A model generated the notes under the pieces. The model had not been told where the DNA came from. It saw only the letters and a list, made by a program, of their open reading frames with translations, and searched no databases. Shown piece by piece: positions 8,179 through 16,812 of a stretch of 36,575 nucleotides of DNA; the first letter of the stretch is position 1, and the number at the start of each line of letters is the position of its first letter. The DNA lies in NCBI GenBank assembly GCA_945900775.1, contig CAMDJP010000030.1, positions 1 to 36,575 on the forward strand. Direction: 5' to 3'. The translations under genes and the position numbers were made by a program. Origin of the DNA: Akkermansia muciniphila (lineage in GTDB: Bacteria; Verrucomicrobiota; Verrucomicrobiia; Limisphaerales; SIAT01).

Positions 8179-8196
8179 AAAATTAATTGGCTGCGG

Positions 8197-8967
8197 TCAC
8201 AGTGCTGCTTTCCACGTTGTCACCGCCGCGCGCATCGCGTCGCCGAGCGTCGCAGGTTTTACATGCTTCGGAATACGGCCGGGCGACGTACCGAACAAAT
8301 CGGTCGTCACAAGAATCTGCCCATCACAGTCCGGTCCCGACCCGATGCCGATGGTTGGCACAGGCACGCGCTGCGTCAACTCCCGCGCGACCGGCGGCGT
8401 GACCAATTCCAGCACGATGGCAAACGCACCGGCATCGCAGAGCGCCGCGGCATCGGCAAGCAAGCCAGCGTGCTCCGCCTCAATTTTGCCTTTGATGTGA
8501 TAGCCGCCCTCTTCCAACACCTGTTGTGGCAACATGCCCAGATGGCCGAGGAACGGGATGCCCGCCGCGATGATCGCGCGAACGGATTCGAGGATGGCGC
8601 GGCCGCCCTCGGCCTTCACCGCTTCCGCACCCGCTTCAACGAAACGCATGGCATTAGCCACCGCCTGCGCGGGCGTCTCGTAACTGCGAAAAGGCAAATC
8701 GGCCACGAGCAGCGCATTGGGCTTCGCGCGCGCCACAGCGCGGGTGTGATGGAGCATCTCGTCCATCGTCACGTGTGTCGTATCTGGATAGCCCAGCACG
8801 ACCATGCCCAGCGAATCGCCCACAAGGATTAACGGCACGCCGCAGTTATCGAGCAAGCGCGCCATCGGGAAATCATACGCCGTCAGCGCCGCGATTTTCT
8901 CGCGACCTTTCATCTGGCGAATCATCTCGGTAGTGACCTTGGTGGGTGTCACGACAAAAGCATTCAC
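8197..8967 (-). CDS. panB: 3-methyl-2-oxobutanoate hydroxymethyltransferase
   Basis: A 256-residue (beta/alpha)8 enzyme that transfers a hydroxymethyl group from methylene-tetrahydrofolate to 2-oxoisovalerate, the first committed step of pantothenate synthesis. Visible signatures are LTAYDFPMARLLD, LVGDSLGMVVLGY with metal ligand Asp51, VADLPF with Asp90, KAEGG with Glu120, GHLGMLPQ and VLELV with the catalytic Glu187. The spacing equals that of E. coli PanB with an offset of six. The start is the ATG at 8967. Gene order panB-moaC-mog is plausible as an operon, although the pathways are not linked; no panC is nearby. Confidence 0.95.
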   Translation of the reverse strand: MNAFVVTPTKVTTEMIRQMKGREKIAALTAYDFPMARLLDNCGVPLILVGDSLGMVVLGYPDTTHVTMDEMLHHTRAVARAKPNALLVADLPFRSYETPAQAVANAMRFVEAGAEAVKAEGGRAILESVRAIIAAGIPFLGHLGMLPQQVLEEGGYHIKGKIEAEHAGLLADAAALCDAGAFAIVLELVTPPVARELTQRVPVPTIGIGSGPDCDGQILVTTDLFGTSPGRIPKHVKPATLGDAMRAAVTTWKAAL

Positions 8968-9010
8968 TGGGAAAGCCCCAACGCCAAGCGCGAACTCCAG
9001 CGCCTACGGT

Positions 9011-10537
9011 TTACTCCGGCAATTCCTGCCCTTTGGTCTCCGGCCCGAGCCAGATGATGAAAACGCCGACAAGGTAAATGGCTGCCATGACAGAACCGGC
9101 CTTCGGAAAGCTACCGTTGAAGAAACCCATTAGCGTGGCGGTCTGCAGTCCGCCGATAGCCGCAATGATGCGGCCGAAGTTGAAGGCGAACCCCTGCCCT
9201 GTTGCGCGTACTGCCGTTGGAAAAAGTTCAGGAAAATAGAGCGGGAAGAATCCGTAGAACGACGCAGTGAGCCCGCCCGCAAGAAATGCCGCGACGAGGA
9301 AGCCCGTGCCGAAGGTGGAGTTGCCCTGATAAAACCAGAGGGCCGACGCAATGGAGCCGACGCACATGACCGTGTAGGTGATGCGCCGGCCAAAGCGACC
9401 CGCAGCGACCGCCGCCACGATGGTCCCGAGGATGGCCCCGAGCGCGGTGGCGATTTGGGTTTTTTCCTTCGCATAGTATTTAACTTCCTTCGTGTCCGGC
9501 TGCAGCTGGCCAGCCCAGCGGGGCGCCCATTGGATGGAACCCCAGGTCCCGAGCAGTGCCACCGATGCGAGACTAGCACCCAGCAACATGCTTTTCATGA
9601 CGGCTTTCTGCGATTCCGGTTTCAGCGAACCCGCTGCGCGCGCACGACTCAGATACTGCCGCACTGGATAAAGGAAGCTGAACAGTGCCACCACCAACCC
9701 GAGGAGCGTAACCAACGTGGCTACTGCGCCGCTGATGTTAGCCGCTGCCGGAGACCATACGTAAACAATAGCCAGTGCCGCGACGCACCCGATTAACACG
9801 CCAATCAAATCCCCGTTGCTCCAGTGCGAGGTCGCTCCCTTGGCCTTCTCTTCCTTCCACTTCTCCGATTCCGGCACGAATATGCGGATGAAGAAAATCA
9901 GCAGCGCCGGAAACGCTCCGCTTATCATGAGAAAGCGCCACGCGGAGTTCGCGAGCAGGTTTGCCGTCGTCGCGTCCGAGAAACCGATGCTCTTGAGCAA
10001 CCCTTCCACCCCGCCGATGAAACCGCTCAACCCCATGCTCAACAACGCGACTAGTAGGAATCCTACGTTCGCCGCCGCGCCAATGAGTCCCGCAATGAAC
10101 GCGCGCGATTTGCCCGGCCAGATTTCATTCACCAGAGCCACGCCGAGCGACCACTCGCCGCCCATCCCCAACGACGCGATGAAACGCAATACCGCGATGT
10201 GCCAAGCCTCCGTCGCAAACCCGCACAGACCCGTGAAGATTGCGTAGGTGAAGATGCTCAACGACATTGCGCGCACGCGGCCGATCTTGTCGCCCAGCCA
10301 GCCGAAGAGGACGCCTCCCGTCGCCGCGCCCACCAGGAACACCGCGATGATGATGCCGAACCACATGCCCGCGTTCTTGGAGCCTTCGGCCCCGAGCAGG
10401 TCCGTGAGCGCCGGTTGACCGATGAGCGGGAAGAGCCCCATCTCGAAGCCGTCGAACATCCAGCCGAGAAAGGCCGCCGTGAGGGTAAGCATCTGACGGC
10501 GCGAACGGCTGGGGGCGTTGTCTGTCATGGCCGGCAT
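9011..10537 (-). CDS. MFS transporter, sugar/organic-acid type
   Basis: A 508-residue major facilitator with 12 predicted membrane segments. The N-terminal MLTLTAAFLGWMFDGFEMGLFPL and GDKIGRVRAM after TM2, plus RFIASLGMGGEWSLGVALVNEIWP in TM4-5, resemble the sialate, aromatic-acid and lactate permease branch (SHS/AAHS). A long hydrophilic loop near 220-240 separates the halves. A further insertion near 340-365 (QLQPDTKEVKYYAKEKTQ) makes it longer than the usual 400-450. The start is uncertain among closely spaced codons. It is divergent from the Tat-exported isomerase-like gene at 10610 across a 72-base gap, so the pair may be jointly regulated. The substrate cannot be read from sequence. Confidence 0.8.
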   Translation of the reverse strand: MPAMTDNAPSRSRRQMLTLTAAFLGWMFDGFEMGLFPLIGQPALTDLLGAEGSKNAGMWFGIIIAVFLVGAATGGVLFGWLGDKIGRVRAMSLSIFTYAIFTGLCGFATEAWHIAVLRFIASLGMGGEWSLGVALVNEIWPGKSRAFIAGLIGAAANVGFLLVALLSMGLSGFIGGVEGLLKSIGFSDATTANLLANSAWRFLMISGAFPALLIFFIRIFVPESEKWKEEKAKGATSHWSNGDLIGVLIGCVAALAIVYVWSPAAANISGAVATLVTLLGLVVALFSFLYPVRQYLSRARAAGSLKPESQKAVMKSMLLGASLASVALLGTWGSIQWAPRWAGQLQPDTKEVKYYAKEKTQIATALGAILGTIVAAVAAGRFGRRITYTVMCVGSIASALWFYQGNSTFGTGFLVAAFLAGGLTASFYGFFPLYFPELFPTAVRATGQGFAFNFGRIIAAIGGLQTATLMGFFNGSFPKAGSVMAAIYLVGVFIIWLGPETKGQELPE

Positions 10538-10609
10538 TGCTAACGGGAAGCCGCATCAGGGTCAAACGAAATGGCTTCCCCGCCGCAGTTTCTTTGCTAG
10601 CGTGCCCAC

Positions 10610-11533
10610 ATGAAAAGCAACCTCCCCACCCGACGTCAGTTCCTCCAAACCGCCGCGCTCGCCGCCAGCACCATCGCCGCCACCCCCGCTTTCGCCGCCG
10701 ATCCAAAACCAAAATCCGCCGTCCCGACACAGCCTACCCCATTGCCGATTCTCAGTAAGCCCTTGCGGATGCACCTCGGCACGGTGACCTACAACCTCGC
10801 GATGGACTGGGACATTGCCACCATCATCAAGAACTGTACCGAGACAAAGTTTGAAGGGGTCGAGCTCCGCACCACGCACAAGCACGGCGTCGAAGTAAGT
10901 CTCAGCAAGGAGCAGCGCGCGGAGGTGAAGAAGCGCTTCGCCGATTCACCCGTGAAGCTTTGGAGCCTCGGCAGTGCCTTTGATTATCACACCACCGATC
11001 AAGCCAAACTCAAGAAGGACATCGCCGCCACCAAGGAATACATCGCGCTCGCCGCCGACGTAGGCGCTACCGGCGTGAAGGTCCGCCCGAACGGTTTACC
11101 CAAGGATGTACCGGTGGAGAAGACCGTCGAGCAAATCGGCCGCTCACTGCGCGAGTTGGGGGAGTTTGCGAAGAACCACGGCCAGGAGATTCGAGTGGAA
11201 GTGCACGGCCCGGGAACCTCGGCATTGCCGATCATCAAGCGCATCATGGACGTGGCGGACCATAAGCAGGTCGGCGTCTGCTGGAATTCAAACCCGACCG
11301 ACCTCGACGGCGCCGGCTTCGACTCGAACTTCGACCTTGTGAAGGATAAGCTCTTCATCGTTCACCTTCGGGACCTCTACCTCGAAGATTATCCCTTTCG
11401 CAAACTCTTCACCCGGCTCAACGGCATCGGCTTCACCGGATTCTGCCTCGCCGAAATCCCGCCCAGCACCGACCCAGTGCGCGTGATGAGGTACTACCGC
11501 TCTCTCTGGCTCTCGTACCAGAACCTCCTGTAG
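10610..11533 (+). CDS. Tat-exported sugar phosphate isomerase/epimerase-like protein
   Basis: A 307-residue protein with a twin-arginine signal (TRRQFLQTAALAAS, residues about 7-30, ending AFAAD), followed by an AP-endonuclease-2/xylose-isomerase-like TIM barrel. Supporting blocks are HLGTVTYNLAMDWD, FEGVELRTTHKHGVEV, GATGVKVRPNG, IRVEVHGPG with a candidate metal-ligand Glu, VGVCWNSNP and LRDLYLEDYPF. Such exported barrel proteins are abundant in Verrucomicrobia and Planctomycetes and probably act on sugars in the periplasm; the reaction is unknown. The ATG at 10610 follows a TAGCGT element by six bases, so the message may be nearly leaderless. It converges with folK. Confidence 0.82.
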   Translation: MKSNLPTRRQFLQTAALAASTIAATPAFAADPKPKSAVPTQPTPLPILSKPLRMHLGTVTYNLAMDWDIATIIKNCTETKFEGVELRTTHKHGVEVSLSKEQRAEVKKRFADSPVKLWSLGSAFDYHTTDQAKLKKDIAATKEYIALAADVGATGVKVRPNGLPKDVPVEKTVEQIGRSLRELGEFAKNHGQEIRVEVHGPGTSALPIIKRIMDVADHKQVGVCWNSNPTDLDGAGFDSNFDLVKDKLFIVHLRDLYLEDYPFRKLFTRLNGIGFTGFCLAEIPPSTDPVRVMRYYRSLWLSYQNLL

Positions 11534-11559
11534 GGGGACGGGGAGCAGCAGCAGGACTA

Positions 11560-12087
11560 TTAGACTACGAGAGCAGCACCGTCGCTCGCCGCAGCATCCA
11601 GAAGTTCCGTAACCGTCTTCGTCTGCCCAGGCAAGACGCATCCCGGCGCAATCTCCGCCAGTGGTGCCAGCACAAATCGGCGCAGATGGGCGCGTGGATG
11701 TGGGAGGATGAGTTGCGATGTGGCGCGTGTCTCGTCAGCGAAAGCGATGAGGTCTAAGTCCAGTGGGCGCGGTGCGTTCAACACCTGTTTGGGTTGCCGG
11801 CCGAACTCCATTTCCAGCAACTGCAGTCGAGCGAGCAGCGACTCAGGCGTCTCAGAGGCATGCGGCACAAGGCCGACGACCGCGTTCAGGAAAGGCGGCG
11901 AGCCGGGCGGGCAGTCCACCGGCTCCGTTCGCCAGAGGGAGGACTTGAGCAGCGGTCCATCCGAAAGGGCCTCGAGGCGCAGCATCGCCTCACGGAGCAT
12001 TCGGGCGGAGTCGCCTAAGTTCGAACCGAGTGCAACGACAGCTAAACGGGCGGACGCCACTTCTGAAGCTCTGGAATCTGGGCTCAC
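11560..12087 (-). CDS. folK: 2-amino-4-hydroxy-6-hydroxymethyldihydropteridine pyrophosphokinase
   Basis: A 175-residue HPPK enzyme of folate synthesis that transfers pyrophosphate from ATP to the pterin. It opens with LAVVALGSNLGD and has SSLWRTEPVDCPPGSPPFLNAVV. The family signature APRPLDLDLIAF lies near residues 105-116, with the two magnesium-binding Asp at about 110 and 112, followed by LPHPRAHLRRFVLAPLAEIAP. I start it at a GTG (12087-12085) whose last two bases are in the dapB stop TGA, a four-base overlap implying translational coupling. An upstream start in the same frame would lie inside dapB and add residues with no family counterpart. No folP or folB is nearby. Confidence 0.92.
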   Translation of the reverse strand: MSPDSRASEVASARLAVVALGSNLGDSARMLREAMLRLEALSDGPLLKSSLWRTEPVDCPPGSPPFLNAVVGLVPHASETPESLLARLQLLEMEFGRQPKQVLNAPRPLDLDLIAFADETRATSQLILPHPRAHLRRFVLAPLAEIAPGCVLPGQTKTVTELLDAAASDGAALVV

Positions 12088-12821
12088 TTGAGGCCGAGCA
12101 CGTGCTGCATGTCGTAGAGGCCGGGCTTCTGTTTCACGACCCACTGCGCGGCACGCAATGCACCGTTGGCGAAAGTGTCGCGGCTAGAAGCCTTGTGGGT
12201 CAGCTCCACGCGCTCGCCGTTGGCGGCGAAGATGACGGTGTGATCGCCCACTACATCACCGCCGCGAATGGCGTGGATGCCAATCTCCGAATGGGTGCGT
12301 TCGCCCACGATGCCTTCGCGTCCGTGGCGCAGAGCTTCTTTGAGCTGCAACTTGCGCGCGTCGCCAAGAATCTCCAGCAACGTAGCGGCGGTGCCGCTGG
12401 GCGCATCTTTCTTGAGGCGATGATGCATCTCCACCACTTCCAAGTCGAAGTCCGGCCCGAGGATCTCGGCGGCTTTGCGCGTGAGCCAGAAGAGCGTGTT
12501 GACGCCCGTGGAATAATTCGAGGCCCACACCATCGGAATCGTTGCCGCGTGCGCGCGGATGGCGGCCTTCTCCTCTTCCTTGTGCCCAGTGGTGCCGATG
12601 ATGAGCGCCTTGCGGTGTTTCGCACACAGCGTGGCGACGCCTGCGGTGGCGTCGTGAAAACTGAAATCAATGACGATATCGCCCTGACTAATGACGTCAG
12701 CGAGATTGTCGCCTTGATCCACTTGGCCAGCGATTTCAACCCCCGGAATGCGTGGGGCGCAGGCGATGAGCGCTTGGCCCATACGACCTTTCGAACCGGT
12801 GATGATGATTTTTGTCGTCAT
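12084..12821 (-). CDS. dapB: 4-hydroxy-tetrahydrodipicolinate reductase
   Basis: A 245-residue reductase of the diaminopimelate/lysine pathway, reducing the DapA product with NAD(P)H. The nucleotide-binding loop is IITGSKGRMGQ (residues 7-16). GTTGH at 76-80 and the catalytic signature EMHHRLKKDAPSGTA at 131-145 (His133-His134, Lys137/138) are intact, and GERTHSEIGIHAIRGGDVVGDH is typical. The start is the ATG at 12821; the longer frame adds 22 residues without family match. It lies 78 bases downstream of dapA and overlaps folK by four bases. Confidence 0.96.
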   Translation of the reverse strand: MTTKIIITGSKGRMGQALIACAPRIPGVEIAGQVDQGDNLADVISQGDIVIDFSFHDATAGVATLCAKHRKALIIGTTGHKEEEKAAIRAHAATIPMVWASNYSTGVNTLFWLTRKAAEILGPDFDLEVVEMHHRLKKDAPSGTAATLLEILGDARKLQLKEALRHGREGIVGERTHSEIGIHAIRGGDVVGDHTVIFAANGERVELTHKASSRDTFANGALRAAQWVVKQKPGLYDMQHVLGLK

Positions 12822-12899
12822 AACTTTCACTGACCGCAGAAGAGCAAAGACGTGGAGAGCACTCTTCCGCTCTCCAAAACGTCGCAACGGAAATCACTC

Positions 12900-13778
12900 T
12901 TACTTCAACACGCCACAAGTGCGGAGCGTCTTCTTCAGCGTCTCACGATTCTTCCCAGCCATCGGCACGAGCGGCAGTCGATAGGTCTCCTCGACGACAT
13001 CCATCATAGCGAGCGCAGCCTTCACAGGGATAGGATTCGTCTCAATGAACAGGTCCTTGAAGATCGGGTAGAACTTGGCGTGCAGCTTCAGTGCAATGGC
13101 CGGCTTGCCCATCGCGAAGGCGCGAACCATGTGGCTGACCTCCTTCGGAATGATGTTCGAGGCAACGCTAATCACGCCGTCGGCGCCGACGCTCATGAAC
13201 GGCAGCGTGAGCGAATCGTCCCCGGAAAGAATGTTGAACTTCGGCCCGAGCACGGCGCGGAGCTGGCTCACGCGATCGGCGTTGCCGCTGGCTTCTTTGA
13301 TACCGACGATGTTCACGCTGTCGTGCGCGAGGCGGTTCACCGTGTCCACGGAGATTTCGATGCCGCAACGGCCGGGGATGCTGTAGAGCACGATTGGCAA
13401 GCGGGTGGAGCGGGCGATGGCATGGAAATGCTGGAAAAGCCCTTCCTGCGTCGGCTTGTTGTAATAAGGCGCAACCTGCAGCGAGCCATCAGCACCAACT
13501 TCCTCCGCGGCCTTGGTGAGAAGCATCGCTTCGCTGGTCGAATTGCCGCCCGTACCGGCGAGCACCTTGACCTTGCCGGCGGCGAACTTCACCGCCAGTT
13601 CAATCACATGAATGTGTTCCTCGCAATCGAGCGTCGGCGATTCGCCTGTGGTGCCGACCGGCACGATGCCATCGACGCCGCCTTTAATCTGCAGCTTGAT
13701 GAGTCGCTCGAGCGCAACCTCGTCGATCTTGCCATTTTTGAACGGAGTGACGATGGCTGTGTAGGTTCCTGTGAACAT
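12900..13778 (-). CDS. dapA: 4-hydroxy-tetrahydrodipicolinate synthase
   Basis: A 292-residue aldolase-fold enzyme condensing pyruvate with aspartate semialdehyde, the first dedicated step to diaminopimelate. It has VGTTGESPTL with Thr43/Thr44, APYYNKPTQEG with Tyr105/Tyr106, LYSIPGRCGIEI with Tyr132, and GIKEASG with Schiff-base Lys161. Ser-Ile in YSIPGR replaces the commoner Asn-Val, and Cys138 follows Arg where Thr is usual; both are mild changes. It begins 50 bases after dapF, in a gap holding a small AACCG/CGGTT inverted repeat on an AT-rich leader. Co-transcription with dapF and dapB is likely. Confidence 0.96.
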   Translation of the reverse strand: MFTGTYTAIVTPFKNGKIDEVALERLIKLQIKGGVDGIVPVGTTGESPTLDCEEHIHVIELAVKFAAGKVKVLAGTGGNSTSEAMLLTKAAEEVGADGSLQVAPYYNKPTQEGLFQHFHAIARSTRLPIVLYSIPGRCGIEISVDTVNRLAHDSVNIVGIKEASGNADRVSQLRAVLGPKFNILSGDDSLTLPFMSVGADGVISVASNIIPKEVSHMVRAFAMGKPAIALKLHAKFYPIFKDLFIETNPIPVKAALAMMDVVEETYRLPLVPMAGKNRETLKKTLRTCGVLK

Positions 13779-13828
13779 AAAATTAAAGCTTAAAATCTAG
13801 GAACCGCGGCGGTTTAGCCAGCCTGTTT

Positions 13829-14638
13829 TTACACCGATACTTGCCCCTCAAAGGCGAAGTCCGCCGGGCCCGTCAGTCGCACGTCGGCGAAGCCGTCGCC
13901 CTCGCGCCGGAATCCGACCTCCATCAGGTCGCCTCCCTGCACCTGTACCTGCACCGGCGAGAGGAACCCGTGGAGCCGCGAGGCAATCAACGCCGAAGCC
14001 GTCACGCCCGTACCGCAGGCAAGCGTCTCCCCTTCCACGCCACGCTCGTAGGTCCGCACCCGCAGGCGGCTCGGGCCGAGGACCTGCGCGAAGTTCACGT
14101 TCGTCCCTTTCGGCGCGAAGTGCTTGTGGAAGCGAATCTCGTTCCCCAGCGGCTGAACCATCGCCTTATCGGCGTCTTCCACGAACAGCACCGCGTGCGG
14201 CACGCCGGTGTTGAGCGAGTGGACCGCCTGCACCCCGCCCGAGAGCGGTACTTGCTCGTTGAGCCGCAGGCCATGCGGCGGCGTGAGACCGATGGAGACG
14301 CGCTCACCTTTAAATTCCGCGCTGATGACACCGGCGATGGTTTCGAAGGTCAGTCGCTCCTTCGCCCCAGTCACACGCTCGATATAACGCGCGAAACAAC
14401 GCGCGCCATTCGCGCACATCTCCGCCGTCGAGCCGTCGCTGTTGTAGAAATCCCATGCCCAGTTGGCCTTGCCCGAGGTGCACGGCACGAGGAGCATCAG
14501 TCCGTCCGCCCCCACACCGCGCTGGCGATCGCAGAGCCGCACGACCTGCTCACGCGTGAGGCGGATCTGGTTCGCCCGGTTGTCCAGCAGAACGAAGTCG
14601 TTCCCCGCCCCGTTCATCTTCACAAAATTCAAGGTCAT
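13829..14638 (-). CDS. dapF: Diaminopimelate epimerase
   Basis: A 269-residue epimerase converting LL- to meso-diaminopimelate for peptidoglycan and lysine. The two catalytic cysteines are visible as EMCANGARC (Cys75) and ETLACGTG (Cys208), with the family start FVKMNGAGNDFVLLDNR, the NSDGSTAEMC loop and GVPHAVLFVED. I use the ATG at 14638; a TTG three codons upstream is possible but adds nothing conserved. A promoter-like TTGAAC-16-TACTTT ends nine bases before the ATG. It is first in dapF-dapA-dapB-folK and divergent from shc. Confidence 0.96.
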   Translation of the reverse strand: MTLNFVKMNGAGNDFVLLDNRANQIRLTREQVVRLCDRQRGVGADGLMLLVPCTSGKANWAWDFYNSDGSTAEMCANGARCFARYIERVTGAKERLTFETIAGVISAEFKGERVSIGLTPPHGLRLNEQVPLSGGVQAVHSLNTGVPHAVLFVEDADKAMVQPLGNEIRFHKHFAPKGTNVNFAQVLGPSRLRVRTYERGVEGETLACGTGVTASALIASRLHGFLSPVQVQVQGGDLMEVGFRREGDGFADVRLTGPADFAFEGQVSV

Positions 14639-14647
14639 AACCGGCAA

Positions 14648-14675
14648 AAAGTAACGTCGCGGCGCCGAAGTTCAA
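14648..14675 (-). promoter_or_regulatory. Candidate promoter of the dapF operon
   Basis: On the minus strand TTGAAC (14675-14670) is followed after 16 bases by TACTTT (14653-14648). Initiation would fall only two or three bases before the dapF ATG. The match is partial (four of six in the -35) and rests on inspection alone. Confidence 0.3.
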
Positions 14676-14722
14676 AGGGGAAAGTGGACGGCTACACGCC
14701 GCGGCATACTTTATGAATCGGC

Positions 14723-14752
14723 TTTACACCGGAAAGAGCCGTCGGCTTTATT
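14723..14752 (+). promoter_or_regulatory. Candidate promoter of shc
   Basis: TTTACA (14723-14728, five of six to TTGACA), an 18-base spacer and TTTATT (14747-14752, four of six to TATAAT) end five bases before the GTG start. Transcription from it would begin at or just inside the start codon, implying a leaderless message. No Shine-Dalgarno sequence competes, apart from a short AGGG immediately before the GTG. Confidence 0.35.
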
Positions 14753-14757
14753 AGGGC

Positions 14758-16797
14758 GTGTCCGAGAGCGTTCCCCCGGCGGATCGAGTTTCCTATCCGC
14801 CGGCACAACCAAGGGGTAGCACATATCGCCAGAGCCCAACGGAGACCGCCATCCATCGGTCCCAAGCGTACCTGCTTGGCAGCCAACGGCGCGAGGGCTA
14901 CTGGGTCGGCGAGTTGATGGTCGATTCCACGCTCGTCTCCGACACCATCGCTTACCATCACTGGGCCGGCGACGTGGACAAGGAATGGGAACGCAAGGCG
15001 GCCAACCACATCCTCTCGATGCAGCTGACCGACGGCGGCTGGAACATCTATCACGGCGGCCCTGCCGAGGTGAACGCTACCATCAAGGCCTACCTCGCGC
15101 TCAAGCTCGTCGGCGTCTCGGCGAAGGATCCGCAGATGCTCCGCGCGCGGGAAATGGCCCGCAACCTCGGCGGCGTGCCGCGGATGAACACCTTCTCGAA
15201 GCTTTACCTCGCGTTGCTCGGGCTCTGGCAGTGGAAGCACTTGCCCACGATTCCCTGCGAGGTGCTGCTGCTCGGCAAGTGGTTTCACGTGAACTTCTGG
15301 GACATGAGCAACTGGTCGCGCGCCATGCTCGTGCCGCTGGCAATCATCAACCACTACAAGCCCACACGACGGTGCAAAGTGGAGTTGAACGAGCTTTACC
15401 CCGATGGCTTCCACGAACGCGATTGCCAGTTGCCGCGCGATCCGACCCTGTTCACGTGGCGCAACTTCTTCTTCGCGCTCGATAAATTGCACAAGTTCGC
15501 CGAGCTGTGGGTCCGTGGCGGCGTCCACCCTTTTCGCAAAACGGCACTGAGGAAATGCGAGCAATGGATGCTCGAGCGATTTGAGGGTTCCGACGGACTC
15601 GCCGCCATTTTCCCCGCGATGCTCAACGCGCTGATCGCGCTCAAGGCCCTCGGTTACGCCAATGATCATCCGGAGGTGAAACGCGCCGAGCGCGAGCTCA
15701 AGAAACTCGAGCACGAGACCGCCCATAGTGTGCGCATCGAGCCGTGCTTCTCGCCCGTGTGGGATACCGCCATCGTCAATATCTGTCTGCACGAATCCGG
15801 CGTGCCCACCGACCACCCGCAGCTCAAGAAATCGACCGAGTGGCTCATCGAAAAGGAGATCCGTTTCCGCGGCGACTGGTTTCACAAGAACCCGGTGGAC
15901 GTCGAACCAAGCGGCTGGGTCTTCGAACACAACAACAAATGGAATCCGGACGTGGACGACACCGCGATGGTGCTGATGGCGCTGCGTCGCGTGCCGACCG
16001 ACAACCGACGACGACGCGATGAATGCTACCAGCGTGGCCTGAATTGGATGATGGCCTTTCAATGTAAAGACGGTGGCTGGGCTGCGTTCGACAAGGACTG
16101 CACCAAGAGTATTCTTGAGAAAGTTCCTTTCGCCGATCACAACGCGATGCTCGACCCCGAGTGTGCCGACATCACCGCGCGCATCCTCGAACTACTCGGT
16201 CAGGAAGGGTATTCGCTCGATCATCCGCAGGTGCGCAAGGCGCTCCAGTACCTCCGCATGCAACAGGAGGCCGATGGCTCGTGGTACGGACGTTGGGGCG
16301 TGAATTATATTTACGGCACATGGCAGGTACTCCGCGGCCTGCGCGAAATAAATCATCCGATGCATGAGCCATGGTTGCTCAAAGGCCGCGACTGGCTGGA
16401 AAGCGTGCAACTCGGCGACGGCGGCTGGGGCGAGCACTGCAACACTTACGACGACCCCATCTATAAAGGTCAGGGACCCAGCACCGCCTCGCAGACGGCC
16501 TGGGCTGTGATGGGCCTGCTCGCCTTCGACAACCCTGACCTGCCGAGCATCCAGCGCGGCATCGAATACCTTGTCCGCACGCAAAACGCCGATGGTTCGT
16601 GGACCGAAGCCGAAACCACCGGCACCGGTTTCCCTTCCGTCTTCTATCTCAAGTACGACATCTACCGGAACACGTGGCCTCTACTCGCCTTGGCCACGTA
16701 CGAAAAGGTGCTCGCCCGTAAAAGCGCCACGGCCAACGGTCAGTTGAACGGCCACATGAACAAGGTCGCCTCAAGCCTCGCCGCCGCCGCGCACTGA
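14758..16797 (+). CDS. shc: Squalene-hopene cyclase
   Basis: A 679-residue class II terpene cyclase that folds squalene into hopene or diplopterol at the inner membrane. The acid motif DVDD (398-401, central proton-donor Asp400) sits in KWNPDVDDTAMVL. QW repeats appear as DGGWNIY, KDGGWAAFD, ADGSWYGRWG, GDGGWGE and ADGSWTE. The C-terminus GTGFPSVFYLKYDIYRNTWPLLALA is characteristic of hopene cyclases. Length matches the family (about 630-720). The GTG at 14758 is the only start that keeps the conserved N-terminal AIHRSQAYLLGSQ with a short leader. It is followed by a small membrane protein gene and hpnG on the same strand, with hpnK and hpnD opposite, defining a hopanoid locus. Confidence 0.97.
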   Translation: MSESVPPADRVSYPPAQPRGSTYRQSPTETAIHRSQAYLLGSQRREGYWVGELMVDSTLVSDTIAYHHWAGDVDKEWERKAANHILSMQLTDGGWNIYHGGPAEVNATIKAYLALKLVGVSAKDPQMLRAREMARNLGGVPRMNTFSKLYLALLGLWQWKHLPTIPCEVLLLGKWFHVNFWDMSNWSRAMLVPLAIINHYKPTRRCKVELNELYPDGFHERDCQLPRDPTLFTWRNFFFALDKLHKFAELWVRGGVHPFRKTALRKCEQWMLERFEGSDGLAAIFPAMLNALIALKALGYANDHPEVKRAERELKKLEHETAHSVRIEPCFSPVWDTAIVNICLHESGVPTDHPQLKKSTEWLIEKEIRFRGDWFHKNPVDVEPSGWVFEHNNKWNPDVDDTAMVLMALRRVPTDNRRRRDECYQRGLNWMMAFQCKDGGWAAFDKDCTKSILEKVPFADHNAMLDPECADITARILELLGQEGYSLDHPQVRKALQYLRMQQEADGSWYGRWGVNYIYGTWQVLRGLREINHPMHEPWLLKGRDWLESVQLGDGGWGEHCNTYDDPIYKGQGPSTASQTAWAVMGLLAFDNPDLPSIQRGIEYLVRTQNADGSWTEAETTGTGFPSVFYLKYDIYRNTWPLLALATYEKVLARKSATANGQLNGHMNKVASSLAAAAH

Positions 16798-16812
16798 TTC
16801 TGCACACCATCT

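Noticed and set aside
12852..13793. 313-codon plus-strand frame
   Set aside because: It is antisense to dapA, which is fully conserved.
13790..13828. Riboswitch or attenuator between dapF and dapA
   Set aside because: Only a five-pair inverted repeat (AACCG/CGGTT) is present. There is no T-run and no lysine-riboswitch-sized leader.
14692..16140. 482-codon minus-strand frame
   Set aside because: It is antisense to shc, has no recognisable domain and is a product of high GC.
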